Shown one piece after another: positions 15,446 to 23,649 of a stretch of DNA of 64,000 nt. The notes beneath the pieces are model-generated. The model saw nothing but the letters and a program-made list of their open reading frames with translations, was not told where the DNA came from and made no database searches. Position 1 is the first letter of the stretch, and each line of letters opens with the position of its first letter. Source of the DNA: Sphingomonas sp. CROZ-RG-20F-R02-07 (lineage in GTDB: Bacteria > Pseudomonadota > Alphaproteobacteria > Sphingomonadales > Sphingomonadaceae); the NCBI RefSeq assembly GCF_022662335.1, contig NZ_JAKNQJ010000001.1, positions 310,001 to 374,000 of the forward strand. The letters run 5' to 3'. A program made the position numbers and the translations under genes.

Positions 15446-16804
15446 ATGCAGATCGAGAGCAAGCCGGCGGGCGCCGCCACGCGCGACACGCAAGGGGGCT
15501 ATGACGCGCCCGACCTGCGCGTGTTCGTGTTCGCGCTGTTCTTCATCTTCGGCGGGATCACGTCGCTCAACGACGTGGTCATCCCGAAGCTGAAGGAGCT
15601 GTTCACGCTCAACTACACGCAGGCGATGCTCGTGCAGTTCTGCTTCTTCACCGCCTATGCGCTGATCGGCATTCCCGGCGCGCGGCTGGTGAAGCGGATC
15701 GGTTATATGCGGGGCGCGGTCGCGGGGCTGGTCACGATGCTGGTCGGCTGTCTGCTGTTCATCCCGGCCTCGCGCAACGGGATCTACGGGCTGTTCCTGC
15801 TCGCCCTCTTCGTGCTGGCGAGCGGCGTGGTGATCGTGCAGGTCGTGTCGAACCCGCTCGTCACGTTGCTGGGCAAGCCGCAGACCGCGTCGAGCCGACT
15901 GACCTTCGCGCAGGCGTTCAATTCGCTCGGCACGACGATCTTCCCCTTCGTGGGCTCGATCGTCATCCTCGCGCCGCTCGCCGCCAAGACGGGCACCGTC
16001 GTTCAGCCCTTCTGGGACGTGACGCGCGTCGTCGATCCGAGCTGTGGGGGTCAGGGGCCGGTGGGCGGCGCGGTGCAGACCACCGCCTATCGCATCGCCG
16101 AATCGCAGACCGTCGCACATGCCTATACCGGCCTGGCGATCGTACTGGCGATCATCGCCGCGGTCGTCTGGCTGCTTCGTAACCGGCTGAAGGGCGAGCG
16201 GCACGAGGTGACCGATCTCGCGTCGAGCATCGCGCTGCTGAAGCGGCCGCGCGTCGCGTTCGGGGCGCTGTGCATCTTCCTCTATGTCGGCGCGGAGGTG
16301 TCGATCGGCTCGACGCTCGTCAATTATCTGCGGTCGAGCCACACGCTGTGCCTGACCGGCGAATCGGCGGGCAAGCAGCTCCTTTTCTATTGGGGCGGTG
16401 CGATGATCGGGCGGTTCATCGGCTCGGCGGTGTTGCGCGTCGTCAACCCCGGCAAGGTGCTGGCGGGCACGGCGGTGGGCGCGATCGCGCTCGTCCTGAT
16501 CTCGATCGCGACGACGGGCGGGGTGTCGGCCGACACGCTGCTCGCGGTGGGGCTGATGAATTCGATCATGTTCCCGACGATCTTCTCGCTCGCCAGCGAG
16601 AAACTTGGCCAGCGTGCTGCGGACGGTTCGGGGATCATCAACGTGGCGATCTTCGGCGGGGCGGTCGTGCCGCTCGTCACCGGCGGCGTCGCGGACGCGG
16701 CCGGCCTGACGGTCGCGCTCTTGATCCCGGTGGTCTGCTACGTCGTCATCGCCGCCTTCGGCCTGTATGCGCGGCGGCCGGCGTCCGACTATGCGGACGC
16801 CTGA
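15446..16804 (+). CDS. Sugar MFS transporter, FucP/GluP type
   Basis: 452 residues starting at ATG 15446. About twelve hydrophobic segments are seen, starting with VFVFALFFIFGGITSLNDVV. The N-terminal FFIFGGITSLND and the later FAQAFNSLGTTIFP are hallmarks of the fucose/glucose-galactose permease branch of the major facilitator superfamily, which import hexoses with protons or sodium across the inner membrane. A long periplasmic insert with two Cys (CGGQGPVGG) lies near the middle. Divergent from the aldolase gene (122 bp), possibly for the same sugar pathway. Confidence 0.88.
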   Translation: MQIESKPAGAATRDTQGGYDAPDLRVFVFALFFIFGGITSLNDVVIPKLKELFTLNYTQAMLVQFCFFTAYALIGIPGARLVKRIGYMRGAVAGLVTMLVGCLLFIPASRNGIYGLFLLALFVLASGVVIVQVVSNPLVTLLGKPQTASSRLTFAQAFNSLGTTIFPFVGSIVILAPLAAKTGTVVQPFWDVTRVVDPSCGGQGPVGGAVQTTAYRIAESQTVAHAYTGLAIVLAIIAAVVWLLRNRLKGERHEVTDLASSIALLKRPRVAFGALCIFLYVGAEVSIGSTLVNYLRSSHTLCLTGESAGKQLLFYWGGAMIGRFIGSAVLRVVNPGKVLAGTAVGAIALVLISIATTGGVSADTLLAVGLMNSIMFPTIFSLASEKLGQRAADGSGIINVAIFGGAVVPLVTGGVADAAGLTVALLIPVVCYVVIAAFGLYARRPASDYADA

Positions 16805-16885
16805 CCGGGCCTGAACGCCGCCTGTTCGGCCGGCGTTCAGCCTGGGCGGATCACAGCGGAGCCGTCCACCCGCCGGAGCTTCCCG

Positions 16886-17293
16886 ATGCGCCTTCTCTCC
16901 GCAACGCTCCTGTCGCTGGCTGGTGGCGTCGCCTCCGCGCTGCTCCTGCCGGCGGCCACCGCACAGCACGGGATCCGCGCACCGCTGACTGAGGCGGATT
17001 CGGGCGGCAGCTTCTCGGTGCCGCGCGGCACGGTGGTGACGGTGACGCTGAACCGCGCCGCGGGCACAGGGTATATGTGGCGCTATGTCGCCCGGATCGG
17101 CATCCTCCCGGTGGATGCCCGCACGGCGCCGGGCGGGGCGGAGCAGCCCGGCGGTGCCGAGGCGCAGATCTTCCAGTTCCGCACCGTCACCCCGCAGTCC
17201 GAGGCGGCGTTCGCGCTGGCGCGACCCTGGGAAGGGGACAGGCCGGCGGCGAAGACGGTGCGTTACGCCTTCACGGCCGATCCGCCGCGCTGA
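16886..17293 (+). CDS. Chagasin-like (I42) cysteine-protease inhibitor, exported
   Basis: 135 residues with a signal peptide (first 26 residues, cleavage after TAQ-like end). The three inhibitor loops are recognisable: NRAAGTGYMW (usually NPTTGY), a Gly-rich loop before FQFRTV, and RPWEGD. Chagasin-family proteins plug the active site of papain-type cysteine proteases; bacterial ones act in the periplasm or outside. The proline of the first loop is replaced, so activity should be tested. Confidence 0.8.
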   Translation: MRLLSATLLSLAGGVASALLLPAATAQHGIRAPLTEADSGGSFSVPRGTVVTVTLNRAAGTGYMWRYVARIGILPVDARTAPGGAEQPGGAEAQIFQFRTVTPQSEAAFALARPWEGDRPAAKTVRYAFTADPPR

Positions 17294-17313
17294 GGCGGGG
17301 ATCGGCGCGTCGC

Positions 17314-18498
17314 TCAGAAGGCGGCGATGCCGGTGATCGCGCGGCCCAGGATCAGCGCATGGACGTCGTGCGCGCCTTCATAGGTGTTGACCGTTTCCAG
17401 GTTCATCATGTGGCGCATCACCTGATATTCGCCCGAAATGCCATTGCCGCCATGCATGTCGCGCGCGTCGCGGGCGATCGCCAGCGCCTTGCCCACATTG
17501 TTGCGCTTGACGAGGCTGACCATCTCTGGCGCGAACCGGCCCTCGTCCATCAGGCGCCCGACGCGCAGCGACGCCTGGAGGCCAAGCGCGATCTCGGTCT
17601 CCATATCGGCCAGCTTCTTCTGGTAGAGCTGGCGCCCGGCGAGCGGCGTGCCGAACTGCTTGCGGTCGAGCCCATATTGCCGGCTGGCCGCCATGCAGAA
17701 CTCCGCCGCGCCCATCGCGCCCCAGGAGATGCCGTAGCGCGCGCGGTTGAGGCAGCCGAACGGCCCCTTCAACCCCGACACGTTCGGCAGCAGCGCATCC
17801 TCGCCCACCTCGACCTCGTCCATCAGGATCATGCCGGTGATCGAGGCGCGCAGCGACAGCTTGCCCTCGATCTTCGGCGTCTCGATGCCGTTCATACCGC
17901 GTTCCAGCACGAAGCCGCGGATCGCGCCGCCATGCTCGTCCGATTTCGCCCAGACGACGAACACGTCGGCGATCGGTGCGTTGGAGATCCAGGTCTTCGC
18001 GCCAGAGATCCGGTATCCGCTCTCGGTCTTTACCGCGCGCGTCGTCATGCCGCCGGGGTCCGATCCGGCATCGGGCTCAGTCAGGCCGAAACAGCCGATC
18101 CATTCGCCGCTCGCGAGCCTGGGCAGATAACGGTGGCGCTGCGCCTCCGAGCCATAGGCGTAGATCGGGTACATCACGAGGCTGGACTGGACCGACATCA
18201 TCGACCGATAGCCCGAATCGATCGCCTCCACCTCGCGCGCGACCAGGCCGTACGCGACATAGCTGGCGCCGACGCCGCCATATTCCTCCGGGATGGTCGG
18301 CCCCAGCAGCCCCAATTCGCCCATCTCGCGGAAGATAGCCGGGTCGGTATGCTCGTTCTGGAACGCCTCGATAATCCGCGGCGCGAGCCGGTCGCGCGCA
18401 TAGGCCTTGGCCGTATCGCGGATCATCCGCTCGTCGTCGGACAGTTGGTCGTCGAGCAGGAACGGATCCGCCCAATCGAAACGCGCCATACCGCTCAT
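17314..18498 (-). CDS. gcdH: Acyl-CoA dehydrogenase, glutaryl-CoA dehydrogenase type
   Basis: 394 residues, ATG at 18498 with AAGGAGA 9 bases upstream. FAD-binding and substrate motifs typical of glutaryl-CoA dehydrogenase are present: [25 protein letters not shown], and the catalytic glutamate in [19 protein letters not shown] at the C terminus. It oxidises and decarboxylates glutaryl-CoA to crotonyl-CoA in lysine/tryptophan breakdown. It is followed upstream by tryptophan 2,3-dioxygenase on the same strand, which supports the assignment. Confidence 0.9.
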   Translation of the reverse strand: MSGMARFDWADPFLLDDQLSDDERMIRDTAKAYARDRLAPRIIEAFQNEHTDPAIFREMGELGLLGPTIPEEYGGVGASYVAYGLVAREVEAIDSGYRSMMSVQSSLVMYPIYAYGSEAQRHRYLPRLASGEWIGCFGLTEPDAGSDPGGMTTRAVKTESGYRISGAKTWISNAPIADVFVVWAKSDEHGGAIRGFVLERGMNGIETPKIEGKLSLRASITGMILMDEVEVGEDALLPNVSGLKGPFGCLNRARYGISWGAMGAAEFCMAASRQYGLDRKQFGTPLAGRQLYQKKLADMETEIALGLQASLRVGRLMDEGRFAPEMVSLVKRNNVGKALAIARDARDMHGGNGISGEYQVMRHMMNLETVNTYEGAHDVHALILGRAITGIAAF

Positions 18499-18554
18499 GC
18501 GAAACTCTCCTTGCCGGCCACGGCCTTGGCCGATTTCCGGGCGTACGCCAACCC

Positions 18555-19343
18555 CTACAGCCCGGTGCGCACGTTCAGCAGATCGGGAAAGAAACGCTGT
18601 TCCACCACGCGCGCCAGATAGGGCACGCCCGCGGTGCCGCCGGTGCCGGGCTTGAAACCGATCACGCGTTCCACCGTCTTCAGATGGCCGAACCGCCAAA
18701 GCTGGGTGTGATATTCGAGATCGACCAGCTTTTCGGCGAGCGCGTAGAGATCCCAATAGCGATCGGGTTCGGCATAGACCGCCGCCCAGCAGCGCTCGAC
18801 ATCGGACGAGGCTTCGGCGGGTTGGCAAACGTCGCGGGCGAGCCGCGCCGCCGGCACCGGCAGCCCGCGCCGCGCCAGCAGCGCGACCGCCTCGTCATAG
18901 AGGCTCGGCCGCGCCAGCTCCGCCTCCAGCCGCGCCTGCACCGCGGGCTCGTCGGCGAAGACGCCGACCATCTGCGCGTTGCGGTTGCCCATGACGAATT
19001 CGAGCATGCGATACTGGTCCGACTGGAAGCCCGAACTCGCGCCCAGGCTGCCGCGCATCGTGGCGTAATCGGCGGGCGTCATGGTGGCCAGCACCTCCCA
19101 AGACTGGATGAGCTGCGCCTGGATCCGGCTCACCCGCGCCATCATCTTGAGCGCGGGCGCCACATCGTCCGCCGCGATCCGCGCGCGCGCCTCGCCCAGT
19201 TCATGGAGGCACAGTTTCAGCCACAATTCGGAGGCCTGGTGGATGGTGACGAAGAGCAACTCGTCATGCGTCCCGCTCGGCGTCGACTGGCAGTCGAGCA
19301 GTTCGGGCAGGCGCAAATAGCGGCGATAGGTGAGGGCGGTCAT
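18555..19343 (-). CDS. kynA: Tryptophan 2,3-dioxygenase
   Basis: 262 residues from the ATG at 19343. Family signatures: [14 protein letters not shown] near the N terminus, [17 protein letters not shown] in the middle, and [20 protein letters not shown] with [11 protein letters not shown] at the end (haem-ligand His and substrate loop). It opens the indole ring of L-tryptophan to N-formylkynurenine using haem and oxygen. Lies 56 bp upstream of the gcdH-like gene on the same strand; together they suggest aromatic amino-acid catabolism. Confidence 0.93.
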   Translation of the reverse strand: MTALTYRRYLRLPELLDCQSTPSGTHDELLFVTIHQASELWLKLCLHELGEARARIAADDVAPALKMMARVSRIQAQLIQSWEVLATMTPADYATMRGSLGASSGFQSDQYRMLEFVMGNRNAQMVGVFADEPAVQARLEAELARPSLYDEAVALLARRGLPVPAARLARDVCQPAEASSDVERCWAAVYAEPDRYWDLYALAEKLVDLEYHTQLWRFGHLKTVERVIGFKPGTGGTAGVPYLARVVEQRFFPDLLNVRTGL

Positions 19344-19409
19344 GGCGTGGGACCTAGCACGAAGTGGAGGAAGTGGAGGCACGAACGCAGTTTCCACTTC
19401 GCTCGCGCC

Positions 19410-19631
19410 TCATCCCTCCACCAGCGTGAGCACGTCGATCATGGCCCGTCCGTCGCCGCGCGCGACGACGGCCAGATCGGCGACCAGATGGCCGCGCAGC
19501 GCGAACTCGGCCTCGGGCAGCGCGTCCAGCCATGCCGCCGCATCCGCCTCGAGGGCCAGCACCACCCGGTGGCGCGTGCCGGTAAAGGTCGCGCTCGACC
19601 AGGGTCGCGCCGCCAGCGATTCGATCGCGAC
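19410..19631 (-). pseudogene. 3' part of host gene split by the Mu-like prophage
   Basis: The minus-strand frame ending at 19410 (…ARGDGRAMIDVLTLVEG) runs without a stop into the prophage left end. Joined across the prophage to the minus-strand frame at 57135-57044, with one copy of the GCGAC duplication removed, it gives one continuous 102-residue gene in the same frame (…AGCTVA-IESLAARPWSS…). The intact product is a small hypothetical protein of unknown function. In the lysogen the C-terminal 72 residues lack their start, although an ATG at 19679 inside phage DNA could drive a chimera. Confidence 0.85.
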
Positions 19632-19808
19632 TGTGTGGTGACAGGACAGGCTGGAGTAGGCGGGAGTATCCGGGATCATCCGGTATAATCTGGGCTTTTC
19701 CCCCGGAAATCCTGGGGTTTCGAGGTCGGTTCTGGACCGGCAAGGTTGAATTCGGCTGTCTAGAGTCAACGGTCATTTAGACAGTGCTCGGACAAGACAT
19801 GCTGGAGT
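19632..19808 (+). repeat. Left end with transposase sites L1 and L2
   Basis: L1 core is 19638-19657 (GTGACA-N7-CTGGAGT), 6 bp inside the left end. A second copy in the same orientation is 19789-19808 (CGGACA-N7-CTGGAGT). These match the two right-end sites and fit the multiple transposase-binding sites of Mu ends. The whole stretch 19658-20038 holds no convincing gene: only an unsupported 63-codon frame (19839-20030) and a hairpin. Confidence 0.8.
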
Positions 19809-19920
19809 CAGTCATGCCGAGGCGGTCGGCCTCTCAGGATGCTCTTAACGGCGGGAAAGCGGCACTTATTCGTTGATTGGCCGGCCGACGAAGCGTCACA
19901 TGACGGCTCCGTTCGGCTGC

Positions 19921-19947
19921 TAAGTGGGCGTTCGATACGCCCACTTA
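19921..19947. terminator. Hairpin downstream of the leftward repressor operon
   Basis: TAAGTGGGCG-TTCGATA-CGCCCACTTA makes a perfect 10-bp stem with a 7-base loop. One arm (TAAGTGGGCG) is repeated at 20028-20037, just past the stop of the SHOCT gene. It probably ends leftward transcription before the phage end, but no clear U-run follows, so factor-independent termination is uncertain. Confidence 0.4.
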
Positions 19948-20038
19948 AGGAGATGCCGCCTGTGTCATGCAAACCTGACGGATTTCGGCGGTTTTCCGCG
20001 GCTTGCGGTTGGCTAATGACAGCCTTGTAAGTGGGCGG

Positions 20039-20602
20039 CTATTTCGGGGCGGGGGCGAGATGGCTGCCGAGCAGCGCAGCCTTTTGTGAATCAAATTCGG
20101 CACGCGTTATGAGACCGCGATCAAGCAGGCTCGCCAGCTGGGACAATTGATCGGCCGCCGTCTGGGTGACAGGCGACGCGGCGGCCATCAACTCCGGTTG
20201 GACGGGAAACATACCAGGCTTGCTACACTGTGACACCGCCCAGTCTGCGCGGCCAACCAGGAGATTGCCGGCAGTGGTGTAAGCGGCGTAGCGCGGCTCG
20301 GCGCCGACATAACCGCCCAGTCGGTTCTTGGCGTTTATGGAGACGCAACCCACCCAAGCCCACATGTGCGGCTTCAATGCAGGCTTGATATAGCTCCAAG
20401 CGAACCCGCTTGTCCAAGTGAACTGTGCAGCCTCAGGATCAAATAAATCAGTCTTTAGGGCCAGTTCAGTATTCTTCCTGACTACGGTCCAGTCAGGTTT
20501 ACTGCTCGGCTCCGGCGTTGCCACTCGTTCAGCCGAGATTGCAGCGCTAGGCACGGCTGCCATAAACGACACGAAGGCGATGGTAATGGCTGGCAGCTTC
20601 AC
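20039..20602 (-). CDS. Exported SHOCT-domain protein co-expressed with repressor
   Basis: 187 residues from a GTG at 20602 that overlaps the repressor stop (GTGA). The first 23 residues form a signal peptide (LPAITIAFVSFMAAVPSAAI). The middle has two pairs of Cys (WVGCVSIN and VSQCSKPG), and residues 155-180 are a SHOCT motif (LSQLASLLDRGLITRAEFDS), a short C-terminal element often linked to oligomerisation or membrane association. Being in the lysogeny operon it should be made in the prophage state, so it is a candidate lysogenic-conversion or superinfection-exclusion protein. That role is inferred. Confidence 0.75.
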   Translation of the reverse strand: MKLPAITIAFVSFMAAVPSAAISAERVATPEPSSKPDWTVVRKNTELALKTDLFDPEAAQFTWTSGFAWSYIKPALKPHMWAWVGCVSINAKNRLGGYVGAEPRYAAYTTAGNLLVGRADWAVSQCSKPGMFPVQPELMAAASPVTQTAADQLSQLASLLDRGLITRAEFDSQKAALLGSHLAPAPK

Positions 20603-21303
20603 AGAAAATGACCTTTCACCTTGTGCATCGCCAAAATGTCGCTTTTTGCAATCCGAAGCTCTTGTGGCGGGTTATGCTGGTGAAGAACGATCGAGGAGCC
20701 GTTGCGCCGGACAAGTTCTTTTATGAGAACGCGCTGAACGCGATCCGAGTCCCGACTGCGCAGCTGGACGATCACATCGTCGCCGATTTCGATCTTGGCG
20801 GCAGGCGAGACGCCGACGCGCTCGCCCGGCTTAAAACGTGGGCTCATGGAATTGCCGACGATCGTTAGCGCGTAAGACGCTTGGTCGTCCGCCAGCGCAG
20901 CCGGGCGACGCAGATAATCGAGCACCTCGCTCAGATCGAGTTCAGTTAGCGCAAAGCTGTGGTCTAGATCACCGCCCTCGGCCGACCCATATAGTGGAAG
21001 AGGCGCCAGCGCTTGTTCGCCAAAGACCATGCGATTTAGTTCGGTAACGCCAACGGCGTCCGCGCCACGCACTTCAGTCTGAACCGGATAGAGGCCCGCC
21101 TCTGCCTCGAAGCGAGCGTGCGTCCAGCCGATCGCCGCAAGCAGAGCCTCTAGCGTGTCTCGCTTCGGATTTCCGTGACGACGCAGATCATTGAAGATGT
21201 TGCGCGGCTTGCCGGCAGCCGCCGCCCAGCCTCCCAGCGTGAGGCTCGCGGGCTTGATTCGCATAAGTGCGGCGTAGACGGGGGGGTCGGATGGCTCCTG
21301 CAT
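20599..21303 (-). CDS. Transposable-phage repressor, S24 family
   Basis: 234 residues from the ATG at 21303; the frame continues upstream to 21615 but would pass through three operators, so 21303 is preferred. Residues 18-60 form a DNA-binding domain (LTLGGWAAAAGKPRNIFNDL). The C-terminal S24 domain has Ser152 (GNSMSPRF) and Lys195 (VLIKELV). Its C-terminal half resembles that of the repressor at 2031 (SEVLDYLRRP versus SEVLEYVKRP), whereas the DNA-binding halves differ. It should block the rightward early promoter and keep the transposase silent. Confidence 0.88.
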   Translation of the reverse strand: MQEPSDPPVYAALMRIKPASLTLGGWAAAAGKPRNIFNDLRRHGNPKRDTLEALLAAIGWTHARFEAEAGLYPVQTEVRGADAVGVTELNRMVFGEQALAPLPLYGSAEGGDLDHSFALTELDLSEVLDYLRRPAALADDQASYALTIVGNSMSPRFKPGERVGVSPAAKIEIGDDVIVQLRSRDSDRVQRVLIKELVRRNGSSIVLHQHNPPQELRIAKSDILAMHKVKGHFL

Positions 21304-21305
21304 GG

Positions 21306-21389
21306 TGTTAGGTTCATCTAACAAAACCGGCCGTGATGAAATGTTAGATTCATCGAACATAATTGCTTGAGTGTTCGATTGATCTAACA
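21306..21389. promoter_or_regulatory. Three operators between repressor and ner-like gene
   Basis: Three 18-bp dyads with 6-bp arms and a 6-bp spacer: 21306-21323 (TGTTAG-GTTCAT-CTAACA), 21342-21359 (TGTTAG-ATTCAT-CGAACA) and 21372-21389 (TGTTCG-ATTGAT-CTAACA). They fill the 100 bp between the divergent repressor (21303) and the ner-like start (21404), and must contain both early promoters. Start-to-start spacing is 36 and 30 bp. Binding by the repressor and/or the Ner-like protein is inferred. Confidence 0.8.
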
Positions 21390-21403
21390 TACATCCCTCG
21401 GCT

Positions 21404-21676
21404 ATGGACGTTCCCTCACACGCCGAAGTGGTCGCGCTAGTCGACTCCTTCCTCACTCGCCGTGACATGAAGCCCTCGCGGTTCGGCCGCGACGCGCTTG
21501 GCGAACCGCAGTTCGTCAGCCAGCTGCGTGCTGGTCGCATGCCTGGACTGGTCACGCTGACAAAGCTGCGCGACTTCATGCGGGAGCGGGACGAGATTGC
21601 GGAGCGATCGGTCATGGTGGCGGATCGTAGCGGCGGTCGACGTGCGGCTCATCGTCTAAATGCAGGGGCCCGCTAG
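21404..21676 (+). CDS. Ner-like small DNA-binding protein
   Basis: 90 residues, first gene of the rightward early operon. Residues 20-55 (MKPSRFGRDALGEPQFVSQL, then RAGRMPGLVTLTKLRDFM) form a helix-turn-helix that closely resembles the host protein encoded at 57132-57308 (VTRFGRLAANDPRLVGDLRRGRQP). Position directly opposite the repressor matches Mu Ner, which represses both early and repressor promoters. A role as Cro-like regulator is inferred. Confidence 0.7.
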   Translation: MDVPSHAEVVALVDSFLTRRDMKPSRFGRDALGEPQFVSQLRAGRMPGLVTLTKLRDFMRERDEIAERSVMVADRSGGRRAAHRLNAGAR

Positions 21677-21678
21677 AC

Positions 21679-22830
21679 ATGGCGACGCTCCCAACCGATT
21701 CACTTCACCAAGAAGCGCTGGCCGACTTCGTGCTAATTCGCACGGCGGATGTCCGCCAAGGTGATCGGCTCCGGCCGATTGATCCCGTGTGGGCGGAAGC
21801 TTTGGGCCGGCTGATGCTCCGCGATGGTCAGGACACAGCCATCCAGGTGTGCCGGTTACCCGGCCGGAGTGACTGGGAGCTGGTGACGGGCGGGCATCGC
21901 CACGCCGGAGCTATCTCCGCAGGCATCGAGTTCATGCGCGCCGAGATCGTCAGCGCTAACCGCGACGAGCGTCGGCTCCGCGAAATTCGTGAGAACCTGT
22001 GGCGGTCGGGGCTCACGCCGATTGATCGTGCAGCCTTCATTGCAGAATCGGTTGCCATCCATAAGCGCCGGGTCGGCATCGATCCTTCCAAGGATGGCCG
22101 CGCTGCATCGGCTGCTGCACGGTGGCAGAAAGCCGTGAAAGAGGAGGCTGCCGATACAACCGCAACGATTGCGGTTGTTTACGGCTTCACCGACGCAGTG
22201 GCCGCTGAAGTCGGGTTCTCGGCGCGCACGGTCGAAAATGACCTCATGCTTTACCGCCGATTGCAGCCCTCGCTGGTGGAGCGCCTTCGGAAGGCGCGTC
22301 ACCCCGTATTCGGCAACGCTACCCAGCTCCGTGCCCTCGCGAAGCTCGACGAGCACGCGCAGGCCAAGGTGGTCGATCTGTTGCTAGTGCCCGGCGCGAG
22401 CCTGAATTACGACCAGCCGACGACGGTTGGCGATGCCGTCGCACACCCGCTGGGGCCGAAGCCGGCGGGGCCCAAGCCAACGCCAGACGCAAAGAATCTG
22501 TCAGCCTTCATTGGGGCATGGCAGCGCATGTCGGTCGCCGACCGGAAAGGCGCGCTAGCCCACCTGGCGCCGCATCTGCCTACCGGCACCCGGATCGTGG
22601 ATGGGGCCGAGGGCCGTTCCAAGGCCGCGTTCCCAGATCAGCACGCCCAATATCGAGACGAGGCGCTCGCGGCGATCGACCTAATGCGCGACATCGTTGA
22701 AGGGCTGCTCGAAGACGAGATCATTCCTGGCGAGCGTGACGGTGACCTCCGTCGAGCGAGTGGCCAGCTTCAAATAGCGCGCTTCACTATCGCCGGGAAC
22801 GGCTTTGAGATCACGGGTGAGCAGGCATGA
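21679..22830 (+). CDS. ParB-like nuclease-domain protein
   Basis: 383 residues. The N-terminal ParB/Srx-type fold is recognisable: residues 18-45 (VLIRTADVRQGDRLRPIDPV) and a GGHRHAGA box at 71-78 equivalent to the GERRxRA nucleotide-binding motif. A central helical HTH region (AAEVGFSARTVENDL) follows, then a Pro-rich linker and a helical C terminus. ParB-like proteins bind DNA and CTP; phage members regulate transcription or act in DNA transactions. Such genes are common in the early region of transposable phages, but the precise role is unknown. Confidence 0.8.
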   Translation: MATLPTDSLHQEALADFVLIRTADVRQGDRLRPIDPVWAEALGRLMLRDGQDTAIQVCRLPGRSDWELVTGGHRHAGAISAGIEFMRAEIVSANRDERRLREIRENLWRSGLTPIDRAAFIAESVAIHKRRVGIDPSKDGRAASAAARWQKAVKEEAADTTATIAVVYGFTDAVAAEVGFSARTVENDLMLYRRLQPSLVERLRKARHPVFGNATQLRALAKLDEHAQAKVVDLLLVPGASLNYDQPTTVGDAVAHPLGPKPAGPKPTPDAKNLSAFIGAWQRMSVADRKGALAHLAPHLPTGTRIVDGAEGRSKAAFPDQHAQYRDEALAAIDLMRDIVEGLLEDEIIPGERDGDLRRASGQLQIARFTIAGNGFEITGEQA

Positions 22831-22922
22831 GGCCGCGTGCGCTCGCCGGCAACCGCGGTCTGCTGTTCGCGCTGCCGATCGCGGCAATCCTGAATGGCGT
22901 GCTGCTCTGGTGGTTCGCATGA
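22827..22922 (+). CDS. Single-span micro-membrane protein, 31 aa
   Basis: ATG at 22827 overlaps the ParB-like stop, and its own TGA overlaps the next ATG (ATGA at both ends). The product has a basic N terminus (MRPRALAGNRG) and one hydrophobic helix (LLFALPIAAILNGVLLWWFA). The double overlap argues that it is translated. Function unknown. Confidence 0.6.
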   Translation: MRPRALAGNRGLLFALPIAAILNGVLLWWFA

Positions 22923-23428
22923 CGCCGCTGGAGATCAAGGTCCTCGATTACGCCCGCGAGTTCATGGCGCAGGCGGAATTGTCCCCGCCGGTGCGTGAAC
23001 TCGCCGATGCGGTCGGCGCCAGCGTGTCGAGCACACACCGCGCGATCAATGGCCTCGTGAGGCGAGGGCTGCTGTCGCGCGAGCCGCGCGTTGCGCAAGG
23101 CCTGAGACTGGCAAACCTGCCCGAGCTGCGCGGGGTCCCCACGGACGTGCTCGCGGGTGAGCTGGCCCGCCGCGGCAAGACGCTCGCATCGCTCAACATG
23201 CGCGAGCCGATGGCGGTGAGCGGCCAGCGCACTTGCGCTGCTGATACCTGCGGACACGCTGTCCAGCGCGGACACCTGATGTGCCGAACGCACTGGATCG
23301 GCCTGCCGATGTCCCTGCGCGACCGCATCATGCGGAGCAACGGCGCTCGCGATGTCCGCGCGTTCGAGCGTGCCGTCACCGAGGCGCGCGATCTTATCGA
23401 CAGTGGCGAATGGAGGCGGCGGGCATGA
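22919..23428 (+). CDS. Winged-helix (LexA N-terminal-like) phage protein
   Basis: 169 residues from ATG 22919. Residues 1-65 are a winged helix of LexA/MarR-like type (MTPLEIKVLDYAREFMAQAE, VRELADAVGASVSSTHRAIN, then LVRRGLLSREP). A Cys/His group near residues 108-125 (CAADTCGHAVQRGHLMCRTH) may bind zinc. No S24 protease domain is present. Likely an early transcription regulator; target unknown. Confidence 0.65.
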   Translation: MTPLEIKVLDYAREFMAQAELSPPVRELADAVGASVSSTHRAINGLVRRGLLSREPRVAQGLRLANLPELRGVPTDVLAGELARRGKTLASLNMREPMAVSGQRTCAADTCGHAVQRGHLMCRTHWIGLPMSLRDRIMRSNGARDVRAFERAVTEARDLIDSGEWRRRA

Positions 23429-23649
23429 GCGGGCTGACGAAACTCGGCGGTGAAATCCTAGACTTTCACGACTCGGGCATGGCTCCCGATTTGATCGCCG
23501 TGGTGCTGAAGGTGCCCGAGGCGATCGTTCGTTCGATCATCAACGCCTATGCCGGCACGACCGATCACGCCGACGTGCTCGAAGAGCTGGCGGGCGGCGC
23601 GCTTCCCGCGCCGACCACGCTCCGCCGTGTGGCCGGGCCGCATCTGTGA
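23425..23649 (+). CDS. Hypothetical phage protein, 74 aa
   Basis: ATG at 23425 overlaps the upstream stop and the end overlaps the next ATG. The sequence is a small helical protein (LTKLGGEILDFHDSGMAPDL, IAVVLKVPEAIVRSIINAY) with an HTH-like look: a helix, a turn at MAPDLIAVVLKVPE and a following helix. DNA binding is possible but unproven. Confidence 0.55.
   Translation: MSGLTKLGGEILDFHDSGMAPDLIAVVLKVPEAIVRSIINAYAGTTDHADVLEELAGGALPAPTTLRRVAGPHL

Noticed and set aside
15212..16969. 585-codon minus-strand frame
   Set aside because: Antisense to the sugar transporter, which has clear membrane segments; highly charged composition typical of shadows.
19839..20030. 63-codon frame near the phage left end
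   Set aside because: No ribosome site, crosses the hairpin at 19921-19947, and lies in the end-site region; not supported as a gene.
21304..21615. Longer N terminus for the Mu-like repressor
   Set aside because: It would be encoded by the operator DNA and the overlapping ner-like gene; the start at 21303 leaves the operators intergenic.
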